Below are positions 1 to 4,897 of a stretch of DNA of 5,270 bases, one piece after another (the first letter of the stretch is position 1; every line of letters starts with the position of its first letter). Made by a program: the position numbers and the translations under genes. The DNA lies in NCBI GenBank assembly GCA_900553645.1, contig USEE01000129.1, positions 1 through 5,270 of the forward strand, in the 5' to 3' direction. The notes under the pieces were generated by a model, which was not told the DNA's origin, did not search any database, and saw only the letters and a list, made by a program, of their open reading frames with translations. This stretch comes from an uncultured Eubacteriales bacterium (GTDB taxonomy: Bacteria > Bacillota_A > Clostridia > Christensenellales > Aristaeellaceae).

Positions 1-70
1 CGAAGGTGATTCCTTGATCTTTTTTACACCCCTATGATTGCGGGAGAACCCTTTTTTGGGCAAGGCACAA
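1..70. other. Upstream flank with T-tracts, possible end of a preceding transcript
   Basis: No coding region is supported here. Two short potential hairpins are each followed by six T residues: AAGG/CCTT (3-6 with 12-15) before the T-run at 20-25, and GGG-AGAA-CCC (42-51) directly before the T-run at 52-57. Either could be the remains of an intrinsic terminator for a gene to the left of the window. The stems are only 3-4 bp, so this is weak evidence. Confidence 0.25.
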
Positions 71-99
71 TTGACAAATGCAGCATTCAGCCTTATATT
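71..99 (+). promoter_or_regulatory. Sigma-70/sigma-A promoter for the nucleoside phosphorylase gene
   Basis: A perfect -35 box TTGACA (71-76) and a -10 box TATATT (94-99) are separated by the optimal 17 bases. Transcription would start near 105-107, giving a 5' leader of only about 20 bases. That leader contains the ribosome site GGAGGAGG (110-117), 8 bases before the ATG. No operator-like palindrome is evident around it. Confidence 0.85.
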
Positions 100-125
100 A
101 GTCTAATCCGGAGGAGGCGAAAACC

Positions 126-881
126 ATGTGGAAGTACGAATGCGACGATACGCGCCCGATAATCACCGCAAAAGCTAACGCGCAAAGCCTGCACGCATCG
201 GGCGGCGAAATAAGACTGCCCGAAACGGCTATGCTGTTTTTCATGAGCGGCGGCGTGGAATACCTTACCCAAAACTTTGACTGCCAAGTGATAACGCAAA
301 GCTTACCGCGCTTTTTGCAAAAGTGTCCGGTGTACGCAACGGGCGACGTGTGTTTCCTGCACGGCGGGCGGGGCGCGCCTCAGGCGGCGGATACGCTGGA
401 AACGATTCATGCGCTGGGCGTAAAGCGCGTAATATCGATCGGCCTGTGCGGCGCGTTTATGCCGGATATTAATGCGGGCGACGTGGTCGTGCCAGATATG
501 GCGCTGGTCGAGGAGGGCACGTCGCTGCACTATTATTCGCATATAGAGCGCGCGTATCCGGACGCGGAGCTGGCCGACAAACTGCGCGCGGCGCTTAATG
601 CAAAGCGCGCGGGCGTGGTTTCGTCCGACGCAGTGTACCGACAGACGTTCTATAAGGAGCGGCTGTGGCGCGAGTGCGGCGCGGCGTGTGTAGAGATGGA
701 AACTTCGGTGATATTCAGCGTGAGCGCGTACCTGGGCATAAAGGCCGCGGCGGCGCTGGTGGTGTCGGATGTGCACCCGACGGATGAGGGCGCGCCCGAC
801 TGGCACTGGCACATGGACGGAGACATGCGCAGGGCGGCGCTTGAAAGAGTCATCAGTACGGTGGTTGATGATGTGGTTTAA
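126..881 (+). CDS. Nucleoside phosphorylase, NP-I (PNP/uridine phosphorylase) family
   Basis: Cytosolic enzyme predicted to cleave a nucleoside with phosphate into a free base and (deoxy)ribose-1-phosphate for salvage. The 251-residue length fits the hexameric bacterial NP-I family (about 235-255). Visible family landmarks are a glycine-rich segment HGGRGAP (79-85), the core ISIGLCGAF (103-111, matching the family's GxxG turn), DVVVPDMALVEEG (119-131), and SSDAVYR (167-172 region). The ribose-binding signature VEMET (189-193) follows, then VVSDVH (212-217). The Ser-Asp pair (S214, D215) resembles the purine-binding Asp of E. coli DeoD rather than the uridine phosphorylase pocket, but substrate cannot be settled from this alone. 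The start is fixed by GGAGGAGG at 110-117. It appears monocistronic, with its own promoter upstream and a second promoter just after its stop. No strong terminator is visible directly behind it. Confidence 0.9.
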   Translation: MWKYECDDTRPIITAKANAQSLHASGGEIRLPETAMLFFMSGGVEYLTQNFDCQVITQSLPRFLQKCPVYATGDVCFLHGGRGAPQAADTLETIHALGVKRVISIGLCGAFMPDINAGDVVVPDMALVEEGTSLHYYSHIERAYPDAELADKLRAALNAKRAGVVSSDAVYRQTFYKERLWRECGAACVEMETSVIFSVSAYLGIKAAAALVVSDVHPTDEGAPDWHWHMDGDMRRAALERVISTVVDDVV

Positions 882-892
882 CCTGCGGACTT

Positions 893-921
893 TTGACAGG
901 CGGGACGCTAGGGAGTATAAT
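893..921 (+). promoter_or_regulatory. Perfect consensus promoter TTGACA-17-TATAAT
   Basis: The -35 box TTGACA (893-898) and -10 box TATAAT (916-921) match the sigma-70/sigma-A consensus at all 12 positions with the ideal 17-base spacer. The start point would be near 927-929, about 15 bases before the first hairpin repeat at 944. It is the only convincing promoter seen between the phosphorylase gene and tsaE. It probably transcribes both the repeat array and the tsaE-tsaB-rimI operon. This also resembles the placement of a promoter in a CRISPR leader. Confidence 0.88.
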
Positions 922-943
922 AAACCAATAATGTAAGGCCAGA

Positions 944-1151
944 GCGTTCTCCGCATGAGCAGAGATAATACTCGACTTGACAGCATGAATTTGATGATGC
1001 GTTAATGTTCCCTGCATGTGCAGGGGTGATACTAGAAAGTGGTATAGAACTATTGGGGTAGAATATCCTTGCTCAAGCAGGGGTATTCCTCGCCCACACG
1101 TACACGCGATCTTGTTTATCACGTTTTTCCCCGCATATGCAGGGCTTAGTA
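944..1151 (+). CRISPR. Degenerate CRISPR-like array: four 28-base hairpin repeats, type I-E-like
   Basis: Four related 28-base units lie at 944-971, 1005-1032, 1062-1089 and 1124-1151, with starts 61, 57 and 62 bases apart. The intervals between them (972-1004, 1033-1061, 1090-1123; 33, 29 and 34 bases) look unrelated to each other. The best copy (second) has a perfect stem CCCTGC-ATGT-GCAGGG (1010-1025) followed by GTGATAC. Repeat length, the 6-bp stem with a 4-base loop, the ...GGGGxxATxC-like tail and the 61-base period all match type I-E CRISPR repeats, which read roughly GTTCCCCGC-NNNN-GCGGGGAT. The first two copies agree at 20 of 28 positions, and 10 columns are invariant in all four. 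Active arrays have near-identical repeats, so this is either a decayed array or a look-alike family of leader hairpins. No cas gene is in the window. Orientation follows the upstream promoter. Confidence 0.55.
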
Positions 1152-1226
1152 AAACATTTACAGGTCTGCCAATATGCAGCCTGAATCAATACATACATCC
1201 GGCCATAGCGCCGTAAAAGAGGTAAC

Positions 1227-1712
1227 ATGCAAACCTACTATTCATTTGACGAAGCGCGCACGACCGCAATCGCACATGAGCTGGCCGCACGCCTGCACGC
1301 GGGCGACATAGTGCTGCTGCGCGGCGATCTGGGCGCGGGCAAGTCGGTATTCGCGCGCGGGCTGGCGCGCGCATGGGGCGTTGAAGGCCATGTAACCAGC
1401 CCTACCTTTACCACAATGCAGCAGTACGACGGCGCGCGCGGCCGGTTCTATCACTTTGACCTGTACCGATTGGACGACCCGGAGCAGCTGTTCGAGACGG
1501 GGCTTAACGAGTACATAGGCGGCGACGGGCTGGCCGTTATCGAATGGCCCGAAAACGCCGATCTGGACCCGGCAGACGCATACACGGTTTACGTAAACCG
1601 CGTGGAGCCGGGCGACGTGCCCGAGGACGAGCGCGTCGGATTTACGGATGAGGACGGCGACGGCTACGCGCGCATGATACGCATAGCCGCGCCCGGGGAG
1701 GAAGAAGCATGA
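1227..1712 (+). CDS. tsaE: tRNA t6A biosynthesis ATPase TsaE
   Basis: TsaE is a small cytosolic P-loop ATPase. It works with TsaB and TsaD to transfer threonylcarbamoyl from TsaC/TsaC2-made threonylcarbamoyl-AMP onto A37 of tRNAs reading ANN codons, and its ATP hydrolysis resets the complex. The 161-residue length is typical (about 140-160). The Walker A loop GDLGAGKS is at 33-40 (K39), followed by the family motif TSPTF (57-61). FYHFDLYRL (74-82, with D78) and VIEWPEN (104-110) are the metal/Walker B-type and C-terminal family signatures. The start follows AGAGG (1218-1222) with a shortish 4-base gap. It is the first gene of a four-gene operon and its stop overlaps the tsaB start by 4 bases. 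The C-terminal 30 residues are acidic (many D/E) but still end in a normal strand. Confidence 0.95.
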   Translation: MQTYYSFDEARTTAIAHELAARLHAGDIVLLRGDLGAGKSVFARGLARAWGVEGHVTSPTFTTMQQYDGARGRFYHFDLYRLDDPEQLFETGLNEYIGGDGLAVIEWPENADLDPADAYTVYVNRVEPGDVPEDERVGFTDEDGDGYARMIRIAAPGEEEA

Positions 1713-2398
1713 TTATACTTGCGATGGACACGTCCGGCCCCTGTGCGTCGGTTGCGCTGATGCAGGACGGCGCGATTACTCATGAGGAGACTGCGCGTCA
1801 TGGGCTTACGCACTCACAGACCGTGCTGCCTATGGCTGAGCGCGCATTGGAATGCGCCGGGCTTCAGCCTAAAGATGTGAACCTGTTTGCGTGCGCGGTC
1901 GGCCCCGGCTCGTTTACGGGCGTGCGCATTGGGGTTACTACCGTTAAGGCATTGGCGCACTCGGTGGGCGCGCGCTGCATAGGCGTGGACGCGCTGGAGG
2001 CGCTGGCATACGGCGCGTGCGGCTTTAACGGCACGCTTGCGCCCATGTTCGACGCGCGCCGGTCGCAGGTATATGCGGCGGCGTTTAAGGGCGGCGCGGA
2101 GTTTAACCGCATAGGCGATGACGTGGCCGCGCCGCTGGAGGAGTTTGTAGGCACATTGCCTGAGGGCGAAGTCATGTTCATGGGAGACGGCGCGGACGCA
2201 AACCGCGCGCGCATACTCGCGCTGCGCCCCGACGCGCGCTTTGCCCCGGCGCATATGAATTTCCCGCGCGCGGCGGCGATATGCGCGCTGGCGAACGAGC
2301 GCGCCGCGCAGTCGATGGACTATCTGGAGCTAAAGCCGCTCTACCTGCGCGCGCCGCAGGCCGAGCGCGAACGGCTGGCAAAGGGGTTGAAGGTATGA
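1709..2398 (+). CDS. tsaB: tRNA t6A biosynthesis protein TsaB
   Basis: TsaB is an ASKHA-fold paralogue of TsaD that has lost catalysis. It acts as the scaffold pairing with TsaD and TsaE in bacterial t6A synthesis. The 229-residue length is normal. The N-terminal strand MIILAMDTSG (1-10) is the phosphate-1-type motif. HSQTVLP (35-41) follows, then the hallmark GPGSFTGVRIG (65-75) and DARRSQVYAA (115-124). The C-terminal LKPLYLRAPQAE (208-219) is the usual tail of the family. The start lies in an ATGA overlap with the tsaE stop (1709-1712) and is preceded by GGGGAGG (1695-1701), so the genes are probably translationally coupled. Its own stop overlaps rimI in the same way. tsaD itself is not in this window and must be encoded elsewhere if the pathway is complete. 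Confidence 0.96.
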   Translation: MIILAMDTSGPCASVALMQDGAITHEETARHGLTHSQTVLPMAERALECAGLQPKDVNLFACAVGPGSFTGVRIGVTTVKALAHSVGARCIGVDALEALAYGACGFNGTLAPMFDARRSQVYAAAFKGGAEFNRIGDDVAAPLEEFVGTLPEGEVMFMGDGADANRARILALRPDARFAPAHMNFPRAAAICALANERAAQSMDYLELKPLYLRAPQAERERLAKGLKV

Positions 2399-2886
2399 GC
2401 GCAAGCTGCCGTCTGATGACGATGGACGATTTGGACGCGATAATGGAGATTGAGCACGAGTCGTTCTCGATACCGTGGTCGCGCAAGTCGTTTACCGAGG
2501 AGCTGGAGCGCAATGCCTGCGCGCGCTATCTGGTGGTTGAGGATGAGGGCAAGGTCGTCGGCTACGGCGGCATGTGGTTCATAGTGGACGAAGCGCATGT
2601 GACCAACATAGCGATAGCCAAAGCTCATCGCGGCAGGGGACTGGGCAAGCTCCTTATGGAAAACATGCTGCAATTCGCGGCCGATTCGGGCATGGCGTTT
2701 ATGACGCTGGAGGTGCGCCGCTCCAACGAAGTGGCTCAAAACCTGTATCGCAGCCACGGCTTTGTGGACGTGGGCTACCGCAAGCGCTATTATGAGGACA
2801 ATCACGAGGATGCGCTGATTATGACCACGCTCAGTTTGCCTGAGGCGCATCCCGAAAACGACCCGTTTTTAGTGGAGGAAGAATGA
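2395..2886 (+). CDS. rimI: Ribosomal protein S18 alanine N-acetyltransferase RimI (GNAT)
   Basis: GNAT-fold enzyme that transfers acetyl from acetyl-CoA to the N-terminal amine of proteins, classically ribosomal protein S18. The 163-residue product matches RimI length. The acetyl-CoA loop RGRGLG is at 79-84, after the strand VTNIAIAK (69-76). LEVR (105-108) carries E106, in the place of the E. coli catalytic Glu103, and NLYRSHGF (116-123) carries Y118, in the place of Tyr115. The RimI-typical YYEDNHEDALIM segment is at 132-143. An in-frame ATG 114 bases upstream (2281) would add 38 Arg/Ala-rich residues inside tsaB, and I reject it. The ATG at 2395 overlaps the tsaB stop as ATGA and has AAGGGG at 2381-2386. 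The link to t6A genes is common in Bacillota. The last ~15 residues are an acidic extension. Confidence 0.93.
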   Translation: MSASCRLMTMDDLDAIMEIEHESFSIPWSRKSFTEELERNACARYLVVEDEGKVVGYGGMWFIVDEAHVTNIAIAKAHRGRGLGKLLMENMLQFAADSGMAFMTLEVRRSNEVAQNLYRSHGFVDVGYRKRYYEDNHEDALIMTTLSLPEAHPENDPFLVEEE

Positions 2887-3275
2887 AGCACAAGGTAAAG
2901 GTAACGGTTATCGATAAAAAGCTGTACCCGGAACTGCAAAGCCGGTACTGCGCCGACCCGGATGCGGGCGCGTGTCCCTGCTATAACGTGGGCGACGAGT
3001 TTGTGTTCTATCGCGACGGCGCGCGCGACGACTTCTGGCGCATGGGCATAGATACGCTGGTCAGCACTCGGGGCGACGCGGACAAGGTCGCGGGCGGCCC
3101 CAAAATGCCGTTTTGCTCGGAGGCGTGGGACGCGATATCGCGCTACATCTATGCGGGCTTGCAGGGCGGCTCTATAATGAACGGCTGGATGAAGGACGAA
3201 AACGAGATGATAGCCTGCTGCTCCGACGGCACCCGCCCCGTGATATTCAGTATCGAGCGGATAGATTACGAATAA
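2883..3275 (+). CDS. TIGR04076 family protein (function unknown)
   Basis: A 130-residue cytosolic protein that I recognise as the TIGR04076 family, common in Clostridia and without a known function. The N-terminus is a strand KHKVKVTVIDKK (2-13). Cysteines follow at C23, C31 and C33, in CPCYNVGDEFVF (31-42). The middle contains MPFCSEAWDAISRYI (75-89), then GLQGG (92-96). The strongest family signature is the C-terminal ACCSDGTRPVIFSIERI (111-127, C112-C113). The paired and scattered cysteines could bind metal or be redox active, but this is inference. No signal peptide or membrane segment is seen. It starts in an ATGA overlap with the rimI stop and uses GGAGG (2874-2878), with a short 4-base gap. 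It is the last gene of the tsaE operon, in the spot where tsaD often sits, though it has no similarity to TsaD. Confidence 0.85.
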   Translation: MKHKVKVTVIDKKLYPELQSRYCADPDAGACPCYNVGDEFVFYRDGARDDFWRMGIDTLVSTRGDADKVAGGPKMPFCSEAWDAISRYIYAGLQGGSIMNGWMKDENEMIACCSDGTRPVIFSIERIDYE

Positions 3276-3285
3276 GACCTGTGCG

Positions 3286-3376
3286 AGTGCCCTTTAATTC
3301 ACCGTGAACAGCGGCACTTAACATGAATACATCAATGGTGCCACCGAATCGCAAAATAAGCGGCTCGGCGGCACTT
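3286..3376 (+). promoter_or_regulatory. Alternating GTGCC/GGCAC segments and a 9-base direct repeat before mocR
   Basis: Four complementary segments occur in order: AGTGCC (3286-3291), GGCACT (3313-3318), GTGCC (3338-3342) and GGCAC (3370-3374). Pairing can be first-second plus third-fourth, or second-third instead, as in an attenuator. The second and fourth lie in an exact direct repeat GCGGCACTT (3311-3319 and 3368-3376), whose starts are 57 bases apart. A short palindrome, TTCAC-C-GTGAA, lies at 3298-3308. Alternatively the repeats could be DNA sites for the downstream MocR protein, since several MocR regulators bind direct repeats at their own promoters. The repeats are seen directly; the role is inferred. 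Confidence 0.35.
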
Positions 3377-3385
3377 TATTATTTT
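3337..3385 (+). terminator. Intrinsic terminator ending the tsaE operon
   Basis: A long stem pairs 3338-3352 with 3360-3374 around a 7-base loop AAAATAA (3353-3359). Of the 15 pairs, 12 are Watson-Crick, one is G-T and two are A-C mismatches. The base of the stem is GC-rich (GTGCC/GGCAC). It is followed at once by the T-rich tail TTTATTATTTT (3375-3385). It lies 62 bases after the TIGR04076 stop codon and works on the + strand. The reverse direction lacks a T-tail. Confidence 0.72.
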
Positions 3386-3403
3386 AAGCAAATGGGATAA
3401 AAT
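3375..3403 (+). promoter_or_regulatory. Probable promoter of the mocR-GNAT unit
   Basis: A -10-like TAAAAT (3398-3403) lies 17 bases after a poor -35, TTTATT (3375-3380), which overlaps the terminator tail. Transcription would begin near 3410, about 28 bases before the ATG. The weak -35 would suit a promoter that needs activation or is autoregulated, as is common for MocR genes. The surrounding AT-rich stretch stands out from the GC-rich genes. Confidence 0.45.
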
Positions 3404-3437
3404 AGTACGGTAGAAAATATGCAAAGGAGGGCGGTAT

Positions 3438-4886
3438 ATGTGTCCGCTGTTTGGCGATGAAGCGGGCGGCGGCAAGCCGCTCTACCTGCAATTGCGCGAT
3501 AAACTCCGGCGCGCGATACTTTCGGGCGAACTGCCCGCGGGCAAGCTGCCCTCCGCGCGCGACATGGCGCATCTGGAAAACGTCAGCCGAAACACCGTGG
3601 ACGCGGCGTATGCCTACCTCGAAGATGAAGGCCTTGTATACGTGCGCCGCGGTCAGGGCACGTTCGTCAGCGAGGGCGCGTGCGCGCCGCGCGCCGGGCA
3701 TGAATCCGCGATAGACTGGGAAAAGCGCATAAGCCGTGTGGCGCGCGCCTTTACCCACTACCGCGAGGAGGAAGCGCCCGTGATACACGGCGGGCGCGGC
3801 GTGATTTCGTTTACATCGCTTGCGCCCGATCACAATACGTTCGCGGTGCAGGCCTTCCGCAAGATAATGAACGATGTGCTGGCCGCGGACGACGGGCGGC
3901 TGCTCAATTACGGCTACGCGCGCGGCTATGAACCGCTAAGGCAATATCTTTTGGCCGATATGCGGCAAAAGGGCATAAACACCGACGGCCAGGAATTGAT
4001 TATAGTGAACGGCTTTCGTCAGGCGGTGGAACTTGTCACGCGCGTGCTGGTGGACGAAAACGCGCGCGTGCTCACGGAAGCGCCCACGTACAACGGCGTG
4101 ATAGGCGTTTTGAAAAGCCGCATGGCGCGCATAGGCGCGGTCGATCTGGACGCGCAGGGCATGAACCCGGACGTGCTGGAGCGCGAGATAATAAAGGAGC
4201 GCCCCGCGTTGGTCTACTGCGTGCCCACATACCAGAACCCGACGGGCATAAACATGCCCATGGAGCGCCGCCGCGAGGTACTGCGCGTGTGCTCCAAGTA
4301 CCGCGTGCCGCTGCTTGAAGACGGCTTTAACGAGGAACTGCGCTTCCGCGGCGAAAGCTATCCCACGCTCAAGGCGATGGATTCCGAGGGCGTGGTCATA
4401 TACGCGGGCAGCTTTTCCAAAGTGCTGTTTCCCGGCCTGCGCATAGGCTGGGTACTTGCGCCCGAGCAGGTGTATCACTACCTGCTCAACGAAAAGTTCA
4501 ATCAGGACATACACACATCGACGGTGATACAGGCGGCGCTGTGCGAGTTCCTGCGGCGCGGCTGTCTGGAGCGCCACCTTAAATCCAGCCGCGTGCTGTA
4601 CCGCGAGCGCATGACGGCGCTGCTGGGCGCGCTGGACGAAAACTTCTCGGACATAGCCGAATGGCCGCGCACCGACGGCGGGTTCTCGGTATTCGTGACG
4701 CTCAAAAACGGCGTGGACGCGCGCGAAAGGCTGGAGCACGCCAAAGAAGCGGGCGTGATGTACGTGCCCGGCGACGCGTTCTATCCGGACGGGCGCGGGC
4801 GGGACAGCCTGCGGCTGGGCTTTTCGCGGCTGAGCACCGATGAGATTTACGAGGGCGTGCGCCGGCTGCGCGGGGTTTTGGAGTGA
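3438..4886 (+). CDS. MocR-family transcriptional regulator (GntR HTH fused to PLP aminotransferase fold)
   Basis: The 482-residue length fits MocR proteins, which use pyridoxal phosphate, or its adduct with an amine or amino acid, to control nearby genes. The N-terminal winged helix-turn-helix spans about 13-78: PLYLQLRDKLRRAILSGELP, then LPSARDMA, then the recognition region VSRNTVDAAYAYLEDEGLVY, and a wing ending RGQGTFV. After a linker (about 80-120), the fold-type I aminotransferase domain runs to the end. It has YGYARGYEPLR (158-168), PTYNG (216-220) and YQNPTG (265-270, N267). LLEDGFNEEL (292-301) carries the PLP-ring aspartate D295, SFSK (325-328) carries the Schiff-base lysine K328, and R459 in LRLGFS is the substrate carboxylate arginine. 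All PLP-anchoring residues are intact, so it should bind PLP. The target is unknown: no pyridoxal, GABA or taurine genes are nearby. The start has an excellent AAAGGAGG (3423-3430), 7 bases ahead. Confidence 0.93.
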   Translation: MCPLFGDEAGGGKPLYLQLRDKLRRAILSGELPAGKLPSARDMAHLENVSRNTVDAAYAYLEDEGLVYVRRGQGTFVSEGACAPRAGHESAIDWEKRISRVARAFTHYREEEAPVIHGGRGVISFTSLAPDHNTFAVQAFRKIMNDVLAADDGRLLNYGYARGYEPLRQYLLADMRQKGINTDGQELIIVNGFRQAVELVTRVLVDENARVLTEAPTYNGVIGVLKSRMARIGAVDLDAQGMNPDVLEREIIKERPALVYCVPTYQNPTGINMPMERRREVLRVCSKYRVPLLEDGFNEELRFRGESYPTLKAMDSEGVVIYAGSFSKVLFPGLRIGWVLAPEQVYHYLLNEKFNQDIHTSTVIQAALCEFLRRGCLERHLKSSRVLYRERMTALLGALDENFSDIAEWPRTDGGFSVFVTLKNGVDARERLEHAKEAGVMYVPGDAFYPDGRGRDSLRLGFSRLSTDEIYEGVRRLRGVLE

Positions 4887-4897
4887 GGAGGGCGCAT

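Larger units (their letters stand above)
882..1226 (+). other. 345-base gene-free region: promoter, hairpin repeats, long 5' leader of the tsaE operon
   Basis: This stretch is richer in A/T than its flanks and shows no credible gene. The small open frames in it, on both strands, lack ribosome sites and run through the hairpin repeats. It contains a consensus promoter (893-921) and four hairpin repeats (944-1151). The final 75 bases hold only a minor CTGC/GCAG hairpin (1166-1179) and the tsaE ribosome site AGAGG (1218-1222). If the promoter serves tsaE, the untranslated leader is about 300 bases. No T-box, known riboswitch core or tRNA-like fold was recognised in it. Confidence 0.7.

Noticed and set aside
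1010..1026. Second repeat as an intrinsic terminator of the phosphorylase gene
   Set aside because: The stem is good, but the sequence after it (TGATACTAGA) has no T-run. The same is true of the other three copies.
303..1122. Long reverse-strand open frames over the phosphorylase gene and intergenic region
   Set aside because: These are Arg/His-rich antisense shadows typical of GC-rich coding DNA, with no family resemblance. The + strand gene is unmistakable.
1166..1179. CTGC/GCAG mini-hairpin as a fifth CRISPR-like repeat
   Set aside because: It has only a 4-bp stem with a 6-base loop, is 37 bases from the fourth repeat's matching point rather than about 60, and lacks the flanking repeat sequence.
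1016..1216. Open frame of 66 codons on the + strand inside the repeat region
   Set aside because: It starts within a hairpin repeat, has no ribosome site, and its composition does not match the real genes. It runs through two further repeats.
928..1226. T-box or known riboswitch in the tsaE leader
   Set aside because: I could not find the T-box sequence, a terminator/antiterminator pair with a T-run, or any known aptamer core. The hairpins are explained better by the 28-base repeat.
2281..2394. Upstream in-frame ATG that would lengthen RimI by 38 residues
   Set aside because: The extension is Arg/Ala-rich, lies wholly inside tsaB and does not look like RimI. The ATG at 2395 has a ribosome site and the same ATGA overlap as the neighbouring genes.
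2574..2795. 73-codon open frame on the + strand inside rimI
   Set aside because: It is an out-of-frame shadow of RimI, which has full motif support, and it has no ribosome site of its own.
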